A stretch of DNA of 42,425 nucleotides, taken from the NCBI GenBank assembly GCA_015680685.1, contig MNCI01028891.1, positions 59,209 through 101,633 on the forward strand, given 5' to 3'. A program made the position numbers and the translations under genes. This DNA comes from Gnetum montanum. Its lineage: Eukaryota; Streptophyta; Gnetopsida; Gnetales; Gnetaceae. Positions 1 to 11,046 of this stretch are shown piece by piece (the stretch's first letter is position 1; each line of letters starts with the position of its first letter). The notes beneath the pieces are model-generated. The model searched no databases. It saw only the letters and a list, made by a program, of their open reading frames with translations, and was not told where the DNA came from.

Positions 1-425
1 GTTGGGACTTCCACATTGAGAGGGAAAGTTTCCAGGCTATGCATTTGGTCTACATGTTGAAGAGGGAAAGTTTACAAAACCCCCACCCTTCCATGCTAAA
101 GGTATGTGAGATCTACCCCCCTACATGTGTTTCTAGCGTAGAAAAATGTACAACCCTATAAAACCCATCAAATTGCCTTTTTTTTGGCATTCTAAAAGGC
201 ATTTTTGACCCCCAAGCCCAAATATAGACACTAGTTAACCCTTTTCACTTGGGGAATGAGGCTTTGACCACTTATGAGGCATTTTTCACCCCCAAGAGTG
301 TAAAGTATGTGAAATTACCCATTGTGGGTTACAATAATTTACAATGATGTTTTGCCTCAGGTTTCATGGGCTGAAAGCTACATGATGAAGGTTGGTTATA
401 ACATGTAAAGTTTTGTGGTGTTTAA
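1..425 (-). repeat. 3' LTR of element A (left part outside window)
   Basis: This is the end of the long terminal repeat that follows A's pol in the minus sense. Its inner boundary is placed by alignment to element B: A reads GGTGTTTAA then ATGGCCCCTCTTTGT, and B reads GGTGTTTCA then TTGGTCCCTCTTTGT. The terminal CA is therefore mutated to AA at 424-425. It contains repeated words such as GGCATTTTTSACCCCCAAG near 198 and 277 and TTCCATGCTA near 90. Similar TTCCATG/GGGAAA words occur at the right edge of the window (42.35-42.42 kb), which supports both edges lying in copies of the same LTR. Confidence 0.7.
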
Positions 426-491
426 ATGGCCCCTCTTTGTTGGTGTCTATAGCATTAACCTAAGAAGCATCGACAAAGTATACAAAACACC
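417..491 (-). other. Polypurine tract of A within an inverted repeat
   Basis: Just inside the LTR the minus strand reads ACAAAGAGGGGCCATT (426-441), the expected polypurine primer for plus-strand DNA synthesis. It sits in an imperfect inverted repeat: GGTGTTT...CTTTGTTGGTGTCT on the left and CGACAAAGTATACAAAACACC on the right. Element B has the same arrangement at 5554-5628. The function of the hairpin is not known to me. Confidence 0.6.
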
Positions 492-560
492 ATTTCATAT
501 TATAATGCTACAATGCATACATGTCACATGAGAATTAGGTTATCAAGGTCACCAAGATTG

Positions 561-641
561 CTAGTTTAAGGTCATGGTGGGCCATGATACCAGTTTATGG
601 TGCTCGCAAGCCATGTTGCCAATTTAAGGTTGTAGCAGATT
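561..641. repeat. Short hairpin motif cluster in A, 3' of pol
   Basis: Three diverged copies of the motif AGTTTAAGGTC-N6-GRC lie at 562-583, 591-613 and 619-641. The first reads GGTCATGGTGGGCC. On the minus strand it reads as the peptide HHDLKLA, matching the YDVKLA repeat at the same place in element B (6628-6929). The cluster starts about 35 bases beyond the pol stop codon. Confidence 0.6.
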
Positions 642-675
642 GCTGAAATTAGGCTAACTTGTTGATGATTATCAG

Positions 676-1900
676 CTACATGTAGTATGGCTTTATATAG
701 GAATGATTGAGTACATTGGTTAGCTCATTTCCATCCATGTCAACTATTCTAAATGCTCCATTCCCATAGGATTTGGTGACAAGAAAGGACCTTTCCCAGT
801 TAGCTAAGAATTTGTTCACATGCTCATGGATAACCTTAAGGACAAGGTCCCCCTCGTTGAACTTGCACATGATCAAGTCATGGTGATGTTGTTGCTTCTG
901 CCTCTCTTGATAGTGCTTGATGTGAGCAAGACCTTACATATGCTGCTCCTCCACTGAATCTAGGATTGCCATTTGCAACTCCTTGTTTTTCTTGTCTTTG
1001 ATGAAGTCGGTCAAGGCTACTCAAAGTGTTGGAGCCTACAACTCAAGAGGTAAAATAACTTTAGAATCATAAACAAGGCTAGAAGGGGTCATGTTGATTG
1101 CCATGTGATAGGTTATTTGGTATGCCCATAGTGCATGGACAAGTTTCTCATGCCACTTTTGCTTGCTATTTTTGAGCATCTTCTCGAGCAAGTTGATGAT
1201 GGCCTTGTTGCTTGCTTTGGCTTATCCATTAGCTTGAGTGTAGTAAGGTGATAAGAAAGAATGCTTAATGCTTAGGTTGTGAAAGAAATCCTTGGTTTCT
1301 TATCTACTAAATTAAGGTACATTGTTCATAACTATGATCATGGATATGCCAAAACAAGCTACAGTGTTATCTAAGACAAACTTGCAAATTTGTTCAAATC
1401 TAGTCTTCCTTAGGGGAATAGCCTCAACCCACTTGGTGAAGTATTTGGTTGTCATAATGATGAAGTTATGTCCTATGGAAGACTTAGGTGTTATAGGTCT
1501 AGTGATATCCAACCCCCATCATTGAAACAACCATGTTATCTAGGTTGTATGTAACTTAGTTAGTGGTACATGTATTAGGTTGCTATACCATTGGCATGTG
1601 TCACATCACTTAACCTTTTGCAAGTAGTCATTTTCCATATGGGGCCAATAGTAGCTTAACTATCTAATGTTAGTAGCCATGGATCTTGGTCCTATATGTC
1701 CTCCACAAACATCCTTATGAATGCCCTCTAGGACTATTGTGGCTTCAATTTTACCTAAGCACTTTAGGAGTATGCCATCATAGGATCATTGACATAGTGT
1801 GTTATCACCTAGGATGACATACTACTTTGATCACTTGCATATGGCATCCTTCCGAGTAGTAGTCAAGCCTTGTGATGATTCACCATGCATAAGGTAAGAA
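676..1900 (-). pseudogene. Element A integrase (Ty3/gypsy), degraded
   Basis: This is the C-terminal part of A's pol, which would insert the element cDNA. Reading down the minus strand, an HHCC zinc-finger remnant (about 1590-1740) shows GGHIGP, YYWPHMEND and CDTC. The catalytic core at 1312-1512 includes SSIGHNFIIMTTKYFTKWVE and VMNNVP; the second catalytic Asp of the usual TDNGPQF motif is Asn here. The C-terminal domain at 676-876 has FNEGDLVLK, then GAFRIVDMDGNEL, and ends with TAG at 676-678. No chromodomain is visible. Several in-frame stops show it is dead. It is homologous throughout to B's integrase at 6951-8140. Confidence 0.8.
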
Positions 1901-2460
1901 CTTTGATATCATCATATCACTCCTTGGGAGGAGTAGTATGAATGATGACATTAAAGGTATCCTTAATATTTTGCATGATGGGAGTAGCATAATCAACAAT
2001 TAAGGTGGGAAACTTGCTAAACACATATAGCATCATACTAAGGGCTAATGTTTCAATTGCATATGCTATGACATTTTCATTTCTAGGTATGTGTTGGACA
2101 TCAATTTCTATGAAGTTTTGTAAGAACTACTTCCTTAGGTCATAGTAAGGTTGTAAGTGCTTAACTTTGCATGCATAGACTTTAGTTACTTGGTTAACCA
2201 CAAGTTGTAAATCACCTTGATGGCTAGGCATCTAATTTCTAGGTCATGAGCTACCATCATTCCTTTGATCAAACCCTCATAATTTTCTATGTTTTTGATA
2301 CATGGGAACCCAAAATGATAGGCAAAGGGTTAGATCTCACCAAATGGGAATGTTACGATGGCAACAACAATAGCCCTATGGGTAGTTGAAACTCCATTGA
2401 AGTTTCATAATTGCTTCATAACCCTTAGGTACTTGGTTAACTTTTTTAACGTATTCATCA
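1900..2460 (-). pseudogene. Element A second (archaeal-like) RNase H
   Basis: Between RNase H and integrase the minus strand encodes a second RNase H-like domain. The clearest piece, near 2160-2225, is LVVNQVTKVYACKVKHLQPYY, and VQHIPRNENV follows. It aligns with B's copy at 8290-8660, where the TNNVVEYE and EDSKLVVNQ motifs are clearer. An extra RNase H in this position is known for Tat-lineage Ty3/gypsy elements and is the main reason for that assignment. The frame is interrupted by several stops. Confidence 0.65.
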
Positions 2461-3944
2461 TGGAACTCAAGATCTATGGCTACTTGGTCATCGACAAGTG
2501 AAATTGTGAGTTGTGCAACTATAGCTTGACCCTTTGTTAAGGATTGAGTGATGTAATGAATGTTGAACTCCATGGTTATGGCTTTCTAGCAGGCTATATA
2601 GATACTTTCATAGATGTTGGTCATTATGGCTTTGAGTATGTTATCCTTGCAAATTACATTGAATTGACTTATGAAGAGGTAGTGTCTTCATTTCTTCAAA
2701 GAGAAGACTAGTGCTAGACAATAATTCTCCACTTCAGTGTATTGTGTCTCGTGGGCAACTAATGCATGGTTAAGGTAGTATATAGGTATTTCTACTTCAT
2801 CATCACATTTTTGACATAGTAGAAAGGTAATAAAATGTATTAGAGAAGGCAAGGTAAATGAAAAATGGTTTACTCTATTATAGAGGATAGACTGTTGGTA
2901 GTTGTGTCAACTCTTGCTTAAGATTTTCAAAGGCCTCATGGCATTAAGCCATCCACTCATAGTGAACTCCTTTCTTAAGTAAGTGTTGAATGGACTATAA
3001 CTTATCTATAAGCCTAGTGATAAACCTATGAATAAATTGTAGTTTTCCTTATAATCGCCAAAGATCTTTAAGGTTGATAGGTGCTACTAATTTGGATATG
3101 GCCTTAATCTTATTAGGATCTATGTGTATCCCTACCTCCGAGACTACAAAGTTAAGCATCTTACAGGTTTTAACATTGAAGATGCACTTCTTAGGATTGA
3201 TCCTAAGCTTGTATTTGAGGCATCATTTAAGCATAAGATTTAGGTCATTATCATGGTTGTTGACTACCTTAGATTTCATAGCTATGTCATCTATGTAATC
3301 ATCAAGAAAATCTAACATGTAATCACTGAAGATATAGGTCATGGATTTGTGGTATGTTACTCAAAATTTCTTAAGGCCAAAGGGCATCATGGTATAACAA
3401 AAATTACCCCATGGGATCATAAAGCTTATGGTAAGTTGGTGATTTGGGTTGATCCTAAATTGGTTATATCTTGAGAAACCATCCATAAAGGGCAACAATG
3501 TATGTTTGGTTGTAGTATTAATAAGTTGATCAATCCTAGGAAAAGGAAAGTCATCCTTGATAGTTGCTTTATTTAGGTTTCAAAAATTAATGCAAATACA
3601 AATGCTCAAATTTTTCTTAGGGACTACCACTATGTTGCATACCCATTCTTTGTAACCAATAGCCCTAATGAAGCTTGCTTGGTAGAGCTTTGAGATTTTC
3701 TCACAAACTACCAAGGCAAAATCAAGTCTAATCTTATATAATTTTGGTTAACTGGTCTAATGCTAGGATCTAGTATGATGTTGTGGTGGACTAGACATGG
3801 GTCTAGGCTTGGGCTATCTTCATATGACTAGGAAAATTCCTTAATGTTTCTCTATAAGATCTTGGTGATGTCTTGAGCATATTAAGGCTTCAGTGAGGAA
3901 CTTAGTTTAAGGGTTTTCTCCTCATCACTATGTCATTTAAGAGG
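2460..3944 (-). pseudogene. Element A reverse transcriptase and RNase H, degraded
   Basis: This minus-strand region aligns block by block with B's RT-RNase H (8842-10060). The RT active-site box YIDD lies at 3286-3297, and the MIPWG motif lies near 3409-3421. RNase H follows toward 2500. Numerous stops and frameshifts make it a relic. The frame ends abruptly at 3944 because element B is inserted there; the upstream part resumes at 19834. This break is the evidence for a nested insertion. No protease motif is seen upstream. Confidence 0.8.
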
Positions 3945-3949
3945 AACCC
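3945..3949. repeat. Target site duplication of element B, left copy
   Basis: AACCC stands immediately before the B LTR, which starts TGTAGCG at 3950. The identical AACCC follows the other LTR at 19829-19833. Five-base duplications are typical of Ty3/gypsy integrases. Confidence 0.85.
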
Positions 3950-5562
3950 TGTAGCGATCGAAAATGTCGACGGCTGGAAAACACTGAGGGGTCGGTGGGT
4001 GCAACAATTTCAACCCCATACCCATGGGAGGGCTGTGCTGGGTGTGAGTAGATATGAGGTGCCTTGAACGGTTTGGTCGATCAGACAGGAACTTTGTCAA
4101 TGTCTATATAGCCTTTTGCAACATATAATTTGAAAGTGGGAACCAAAGTGCAAAGTAATGCTTAAAAGTAAATAAGGCAAAAAATAATGTAAAACACAGC
4201 AATAAGCAGGAAACCAAGTAAAAATGTAGTTAGAAAAGTACACCGCTCCGAAGCTACAAGCTTACTTTATCAAGATGGCTACAGTCGGTTGCACAGCGTT
4301 GAGGAGTGCAGAGGTCTCGAGAGTAAGCAGGACGTGTAGAGCAAAACGGTTGTGTACTTAGGTGAGAACTTGGGAGTTGACAATGTGCAAGTTCTACCAA
4401 GGTGGTAGAAAGGGGATAGAATAAAATGCCAGCTAAAAATGCTAACTGTTTGTAGTGTCAAACAGAAAGCTTACAATGCTCAACTCTCAATGTTATAATG
4501 CTTATTTTTAGGACATCAGGGGCCAACCGAGAGATAGTCCAACCAGAGATAGTGCAACCCTTTGAGCGCTGCTCATCAAAGTATTTATAGGGCTAAAGGG
4601 CACGCAAAAGGGGTAGTTTGGATGCCACGTGCCCTAGGCCCACATTGACTTGCTGGTGCTACACATGCCATGTATGATCGTTGGGCCTGCATGACTGGTA
4701 TAATGTGAGCCTGCCATGCTGTAACTGTAAGCCTGCCATGCCGTAATTGCACCATCAGCATCTGGAGACATGTGCCAACGGTCCAATTAGGTGAAGTGCA
4801 TTGATGTCGCAGAATCACCCGCATGCTTTGCTGTGCTTTGTAGCGTAGCATGGTCGACGTAGCGTAGCATCTTGTTGTGCGTTCTGCTACATGTGTGTTG
4901 CATGCTTGCTACGCTATGCTATGCTATGTAGCGTAGCGACTGGCCTTAGTCGTGAAAACTTTGCCAATTTGCAAACTCTGCTTCCTACATTGTGAGACTT
5001 GCAAATTTTCTGATTCTGCCCTTTGAGCTACCTTCTGTCTCTTTAGCGGGATTGCAATGCCTCGCTGTGCCATGTAGCTCAATGTAGCATAGCAGCAGAC
5101 ATGGTCTGCCGCTTTCTAATGGAAAGGGACATTGTTGAAGGACTTGAAGTTGGGATGATGGAATTGGCTGTATAGCTTTTACCATGCTACGCTACACTTT
5201 GTAGCGTAGCATAGTGTGACACTTCATTCTACAATCATTTTCTGAAGCTTGCTATGCTACATAGTGGGGCGTAGCGTAGCATAGCAAACTTTGTGACTTA
5301 GAAAACTTGTCGAACTATTTTGTGCATCCTGAGGGCTGCTATCAACTCTGTGCACCATTTCTGAGCAGGTTGTCGGTCGGGCAAACTACCTGGGTGGACA
5401 AGCGAGATGATTTGTAGAGCCTATTTACGCCCAAAGTAGAAAATTCTCTGAACTGGCTGGCCTAACTTCAGAGCATTCTCCTCCCAGAGAACTATCGTAG
5501 TTTTACATGAATTGCAAGGCCTGGTGAAGCGAGAATGACTTCAAATTTTTTGGGGTGTTTCA
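3950..5562 (-). repeat. 3' LTR of element B
   Basis: The plus strand starts TGTAGCGATCG and ends GGGGTGTTTCA. It aligns from end to end with 18207-19828. It contains many copies of GCTAYGCTA and its complement TAGCGTAGC (about 4840-5290), which form imperfect palindromes. Open frames seen inside it are not conserved in the other LTR and are not called genes. Confidence 0.88.
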
Positions 5563-5628
5563 TTGGTCCCTCTTTGTCGACGTCTAGAGAACGGGCTCGA
5601 TAGACGTTGACAAAGAATACGAAACACC
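5554..5628 (-). other. Polypurine tract of B within an inverted repeat
   Basis: The minus strand next to the LTR reads AAAGAGGGACCAA (5563-5575), the polypurine tract. It lies inside a hairpin: CTTTGTCGACGTCTA at 5572-5586 pairs with TAGACGTTGACAAAG at 5601-5615 with one wobble. The outer arms GGTGTTTC (5554-5561) and GAAACACC (5621-5628) also pair. The outer arm includes the LTR terminus itself. The same design is seen in A at 417-491. Confidence 0.65.
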
Positions 5629-6627
5629 GTAGAAGGTAAAATGCTAAGGTTGTCGCTCGGTGAGTGTTGAGACGTCGCTTGGATGCACTTGAGAGTGTTG
5701 CATTGGAGTGAACAGGCAAAGTAGGAAGAAAGGAGGCACAGGAAAAGGGCAAGCATGAAGTTTAGCTGAATCCCTCTTTGGAGTGCTCTGAGGGAGTCGT
5801 ATGCATTTTCACCTTTGATTTAGCTAACCTTCGACCTCCCGTAGGACAGGTTTTTTTCCCAGGATGAGTTGCGTTACATCTATGTAGGGTTTTGACCTGC
5901 CTACAGATGCTTTCCATGCAATGAGCTGTGTTACGAACGTCATTGAGTTTGCATTGGTGTTTCCCATGTGGTGAGCTGTGTTACGCACATCATGGGAATT
6001 GCACTCTTAAGTAGTCAAGCTAGTCGAGGCACTCACTTGATGATGCTGTAGCATTTGCTATTGTCGCAAGCTGTGCCCTTGGGGACGAAGGCCTTGCTGG
6101 TTGTTGGCATTGTTGAAGCTGTTGGACATCATTGCTGGTGTACGATGTCCAAACCCAAAAGGCCAATAGCGGCCTTGGCAGTGTTGGCGTGGAGGAACCG
6201 GCCTTGAAAATGCCACTGTGAGTGTGGATGCACTAGAATCCCTGCCATGGGCATGCATTTCTAGTTCAACTATGGGATCAGGTACCACATAGCCAAACGT
6301 CATTGGCAGGGGGCCAAAGGATAACAATATTGTGGCTAGCCCACAATACTATTGGAACTCCAGCGGCAGGCACTGGCCAAGGAACTATCATCAAGGCAAG
6401 GGGTTATGGTGATGGTAGGTCCAGAGGGCCAGTTTGATTTCATACAAAATCTTCAGAGGGTTAGCATGATGCCAAGGGTTACAACATTAAATATGTTCCA
6501 GACTGCATTCCCATTATGTCATGAACTGCATTCTGGAGCTACGACGACCGACCCACGTGTCAGCATTTCGCCCACTCGTTCGATGTGTATTTGGTGCTGG
6601 TGCATGCTGGGGATGCAACGCGAACCC
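5629..6627. other. 3' untranslated region of B with about 60-bp repeats
   Basis: This stretch holds no recognised gene. Three diverged units at 5856-5890, 5911-5945 and 5961-5998 share the core ATGAGCTGTGTTACG. A minus-strand open frame at 6058-6327 (89 codons, Asn/Gln-rich end) and a plus-strand one at 6352-6645 match nothing I know and are probably chance. Tandem repeats between pol and the 3' LTR are common in Tat-lineage elements. Confidence 0.5.
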
Positions 6628-6929
6628 ATTTTAAGGTCTTGGTAGACTGTGTGCTAGTTTAATGTCTCAGTGGATCACTATGCAGGTTTAAGGTCCCAGT
6701 AGACTGTACATGCTAGTTTATCGTCATAGTGGACAAGCTGTGCTAGTTTTACGTCGTGGCAGACTAGCTGTGCTAGTTTTACGTCATAGCGGATGGGCCG
6801 TGCCAGTTTTACGTCGTGGTAGACTAGCTGTGCCAGTTTTACATCATAGTGGATGGTGCTCAATGCTGCTAGTTTAATGTTATTGCAGACGCTGCTCGGT
6901 GCTGTTGCCAGTTTATCATCATAGCGAAC
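6628..6929 (-). repeat. 30-bp tandem hairpin/peptide repeat array
   Basis: There are ten copies of TGCTAGTTTTACGTC-N6-GAC. Four consecutive ones start exactly 30 bases apart (6742, 6772, 6802, 6832). The others are at 6628, 6654, 6684, 6712, 6869 and 6908. Most keep the self-complementary GTC-N6-GAC core. Because 30 is a multiple of three, the minus strand stays open for 88 codons (6678-6944) and reads as repeats of YHDVKLAQLV. This frame starts with ATG at 6944, seven bases after the pol stop at 6951. Whether it acts as RNA structure, DNA or peptide is unknown. Confidence 0.7.
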
Positions 6930-6950
6930 AATGGTGGCTATCATTGTGCT

Positions 6951-8140
6951 TCAGGCGTAGTACATCTTGAGGTACAAGTGATTCACCGGGTTGGTGAACT
7001 CATTGCTGTCCATGTCCGCCAGCTTGAAGGATCCATTTTTGAAGGATTTAGTGACCATGTAAGGACCTTCCTAGTTGGCTGAGAATTTGCTCACATGCTC
7101 ATGGATGGCCTTGAGGATGGGGTCTCCCTTCTGCACTGGCTGTCGATGCGGGTTTGCACAGTGCTTCTGCTATTGCTTGCTCTAGTAGTGCTTGATGCAT
7201 CTCAGCGTTTACACGTGCTCCTCCTCTATTGAGTCGAGTTTAATGATCCATGACTCATTGCTCTAGGCTTCACTCATGACGTCAGATAGGATCACTCGGA
7301 GTGACGATACCTACAACTCAAGAGGCAACATAGCTTCAAATCTATAAACAAGGTTGTAAGGGGTCTTACTTGTTGCGGTCCTGCACATCATCCAGTAGGC
7401 CCAAAAAACCTAGAGGATTTGCTTGTGTCACTGCCTCTTGCTATTGTTAAGCATCCACTTCAGCAAGTTGATGATGAACTTATTTGTAGCCTTCGCCTAT
7501 CCATTTGCTTGTGGGTAGTACAAGGAGGAGAATGATTACTTAATGCCTAGATGGTTGCAGAAGGTTTGGGTTTCTGTACTACTGAACTGTGGCCCATTGT
7601 TGATCACAATAGTCATTGGAAGTCCCAACCTGGTTATGATGTTGTCCAAGATGGAATGGTAGATTTGCTGAGACATCCTCTTCGTCAGGGGGATAGCTTC
7701 CACCCACTTGGTAAAGTACTCAATGGCGGTGATAATGAAAATATGCCCTATGGAGGACTTAGGCATGATAGGCCCTATGAGGTCTAATCCCCATCGTTGG
7801 AAGGGCCACATGATTTGTGTTGGGTGCAAGTCTATAGGTGCTATGTGTATGAGATTTATGTATATTTGGGACATGTTGCATGTCTTGAATTTCGACAAGC
7901 GGTCACACTCCATGTGGGGCTAGTAGTACCCTAGGCATCTGATTTTTGCAGTCATATCCTTGGGTGCTATGTGTCCACCACAAATCCCCTCATATACTTC
8001 ATTAACTACCTTCTGCACTTTCTCCCCACCCACGCATGCTAGCAATATCCCATCATAGTAACGTCGGCATAGGGCATCATTTTCCATGAGCACATATTGC
8101 TGGGCACGCTTACGGATTGCATCTCTCTAGGAAAATGTCA
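6951..8140 (-). pseudogene. Element B integrase, degraded
   Basis: This is the C-terminal module of B pol. The zinc-finger region (about 7860-8000) shows EGICGGHIAPKDM and YYxPHMECD; the second CxxC reads CNMS, so it has lost a cysteine. The core at 7536-7913 has RWGLDLIGPI with the first catalytic Asp, FTKWVEAIPL, and INNGPQFSS with Asn in place of the second catalytic Asp. The C-terminal end reads GSFKLADMDSNEF and stops with TGA at 6951-6953. No chromodomain is seen. Several internal stops make it inactive. Confidence 0.85.
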
Positions 8141-8289
8141 ATCCACCTGGGGTTCTCTGTGTTGTAGGTAATATTTAATGTTGGCGTACCACTCCTAGGT
8201 ATTTGTAGCACTGGCAGAGGCCATGTGTTCCACTTGAGTGATAGGCTTTGCGAATTCAATAATCGAAGTTGGCAGGTTTTCCAAGGAAT

Positions 8290-8660
8290 GTTTTACACAA
8301 GGGTAGCTAAGGCATTTTCCACAGTGTTCTCATTGCATGGCACATGTTGCACATTTGTGCTTGCAAATTGTTTAAGCAGTATTGTTGCTAGGTTGTAGTA
8401 GGGTTGCAGGTGTGTAGCCTTGCAAGCGTAGACCTCAGTGATTTGATTCACAACTAGTTTTGAATCTTCTTGGATTTCCAAGTGTTGTATGCCCAATGCT
8501 CGGGAAGTTAAGAGGCCTCTGTGTAGCCCCTCATACTCTACCACATTGTTGGTGCAAGGGAACACAAAACGATATGTGGATGGATGTATTTCCCCAGAAG
8601 GGAATGTGATGACGGCAGCGACGCTACCTCCTCACGCGGTTTAGGCGCCGTCGAAGTGTA
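8290..8660 (-). pseudogene. Element B second (archaeal-like) RNase H
   Basis: The minus strand encodes LHFDGA with the first catalytic Asp, then TNNVVEYEGL (Glu), LEIQEDSKLVVNQ (Asp) and ADALA-like ENALATL. This is the full order of an RNase H fold of the archaeal-like type. It lies between the ordinary RNase H and integrase, the arrangement known for Tat elements. Two stops fall near the N terminus; the C-terminal 90 codons (8293-8565) are open. Confidence 0.75.
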
Positions 8661-8841
8661 AAGTGGCTTTGAGATGTGATGGGACAATGTTGATATTGCC
8701 AATGTGCTCATTCGGGAATTCGGGGTCTATGGTGGTCTAGTTCTCGACTGGCAAGGCCATGAGTTGGGTTGCTATCGCTTGACCCTTCGTTGACAATTGA
8801 CTTACATAGTGTAAATCAAACTCTATAGTTATTACCTTCCA

Positions 8842-10340
8842 TTAGGCTATCCTGCTATTTTTGTATAGGTTTTTAGTGATAGCATGGAGTATATTGCCTT
8901 TGCAAATGATGTTGGTTGTACTGCAGAACAGGTAATGCCTCCATGTTTTTAGTGCGAACAATAAGGCAAGGTAATTCCTCTCCATTTTGTTGTATTTCGC
9001 CTCGTGCGCTATTAGTGCATGACTTAGGTAATACACTGGAATCTTAGAACCATCGTCTCGTTTCTGACATAGCAGTGCCACGATAGATGTGTCGGATGTG
9101 GCGAGGTAGATGAAGAAGGGGTTATCCCTTTGTGGCAAATGCACAGTTGGGAGCTGTGAAAGCTCCTCCTTTAGGCCGTCGAAGGCTTGTTGACACTCGT
9201 TTGTCCACTCAAAGTGAAACCCCTTCTTTAGAAGGTGTTGCATGGGGTGTAACTTGTCGGTCAACCTTGCTATAAACCTTTGAATGAACTGTACCCTACC
9301 TTGCAAACCACATAGCTCCTTAAGGTTTGTGGGAGGCACCAGGTTGACGATGGTTTTGACTTTGTCAGGGTCCACCCGTATTCCAGCCTCTGATACTAGG
9401 AACCCTAACATGTGTCCAATTTTCACCGCGAAGACGCACTTCTTGGGATTGAGGCATAAGTCATGCATTTGGCAGCACTTGAGGACTACTCCTAGATCAC
9501 GTGGGTGATTAGCTACCTCTTTGAACTTGACTGCTATATCATCCACGTAGTCATTTAATGTTTCTAGGATATAGTCATTGAAAATGTAGGTCATGGATCG
9601 CTGGGAGGTTGCTCCAGCATTCTTGAGCCTGAAGGGCATCATGGTGTAGCAGAAGGTCCCCCATGGGGTCATGAAAGTTGTTGCCAGCTAGTGCTCTAGG
9701 TTAATGCAGATTTGGTTGTATCCGGAGAAACCATCCATGAAGGATAGCAAAGCATGATCAGCCATGGTGTCGATGAGTTGATCAATGCTTGGAAGTGGAA
9801 AGTTGTCCTTGATTGTTGCCTTGTTCAAGTCTCGGAAGTCTATATAGATTCATATTCCTCTTATTTTCTTCAAAATCATAACGATGTTGGACACCGACTC
9901 TGAGTAGTCAACCACGCGGATGAAACCATCTTGGTATAGCTTGGTGATTTCATTCCTCACAACTAGTGCGATTTTTGGCTTAACTTTGCAAGCCTTCATG
10001 TGTGGGTCTAGGATGATGTTGTGCTAAATCAACCACAGATCTAGACCTAGCATGTCACTATACGACCATGCGAAGACATTGGTGTTGTCTTGCAGAATCG
10101 TGGCTACATTTTTGTATGTTTGTGTGTCTAGGATGGAGCTGAGTTTTAATGTTTTCATCTCCCCTTTTGATGTGGTCATAGGCGTCTCGACGAGAGGGTC
10201 CTTGGTTACATCCTCAGCCTCTAAGTCTAGGGCTTAGACTAGATGCTCGAGCTAGTCTGGGGACACTTCTAAGCCTGCTATCGTGCTAGTTATGGTTGAC
10301 CCCCAATCGATCATGTTGGGGTTCAACTATCTCACAAGGT
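8842..10340 (-). pseudogene. Element B reverse transcriptase and RNase H
   Basis: This is the replicating enzyme of B. From the N terminus it shows VFAWSYSDM, GFIRVVDYSESVSNIV, IDFRDLNKATIKDNFPLP, FMDGFSGYNQI, then the best preserved open run (8842-9672, 276 codons). That run has TPWGTFCYTMMPF, YVDD at 9538-9549, the thumb region KELCGLQGRVQFIQRF, and the RNase H connection with LPTVHLPQRDNPFFIYLATS and YYLSHALIAHEAKYNKMER. Stops at several Gln/Trp positions upstream break it. I could not find a protease D-T/S-G-A motif between gag and this region. Confidence 0.88.
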
Positions 10341-10439
10341 TGCCCTGTGGACCTACTAACGTTAAGGATGTGGAGAGGTTGCAATGGATTTCCATCTCTT
10401 GCTTGACCTATCAACATGAGATAAAAGCCTAGTTAATAG

Positions 10440-11046
10440 GTGTCTATTGGTAGAGATTGTGTGTAATGAAACTTTGCAAAGTAGTGACAAGATGCAACTT
10501 GGGAAGTGTGATGATGTAAAGATTGAAAGTTTGATAGTTTAAGGTTATGGCGGACCACCAAGGCATAAAAGTGCAAAACTGTTGAAGATGTAAAACTGTC
10601 GATGCAAAGTGTGAAGCTATGAAACTGTCGATATGCAAATGCCAAACTGCTAGTCTAGTGTCATTTCGGCTTGCCAAATTGTAACATGCAAAAGCTTAAC
10701 ATGAAAAATGATAGTATGTGAAATGGGAAACTATGGGTATGAGAAGTGCCAAACCGTTAATGCGAAAATATGAACTGCTGACATGAAAACACGAAATTGC
10801 TAGAAGTTGTGACACTGCCAATGTGGAAGTGCGAAATTTGAGAAGATGTGAAACTGCCCATGTAAGGATGTGGAATTTCTAGTTTAACGTCATCGTAGAC
10901 TGCGAACATAATAGGTTGAAACTGCTAGTTAAGGGTCTTTTCGGACCGTTAGAGGTGCAACTACGCTAGGATTGCTAGTTTAAGGTCTTTTCGAACTGGT
11001 CGCTCTGTGATTGCTAGGATTGCTAGTTTAAGGTCTTTTCAGACCC
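10440..11046. repeat. Degenerate minisatellite and hairpin motif cluster in B
   Basis: The first part (about 10440-10880) is a loose repeat of units such as TGCGAAACTGCCAATGTG, about 17-20 bases each. Set in it are copies of the TAGTTTAAGGTC-N6-GACC motif at 10533-10556, 10650-10671, 10880-10900, 10925-10947, 10975-10997 and 11023-11046. The later ones read GGTCTTTTCGGACC, a perfect small stem. The cluster fills the junction between pol and the antisense gene. In the minus sense it reads VRKDLKLA-like peptides. Confidence 0.6.

Noticed and set aside
4585-4851. Open frame of 88 codons in the B LTR
   Set aside because: It is not kept in the other LTR at 18845-19110 and has no recognisable motif.
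6628-6929. CRISPR-like regular spacing of 30-bp repeats
   Set aside because: The whole 30-base unit repeats, with no variable spacers, and the context is a plant retroelement.
9284-9508. Plus-strand open frame opposite RT of B
   Set aside because: It is the complement of well-recognised RT sequence (thumb region) and has no features of its own. The same holds for 7551-7787, 7708-7923 and 3074-3298.
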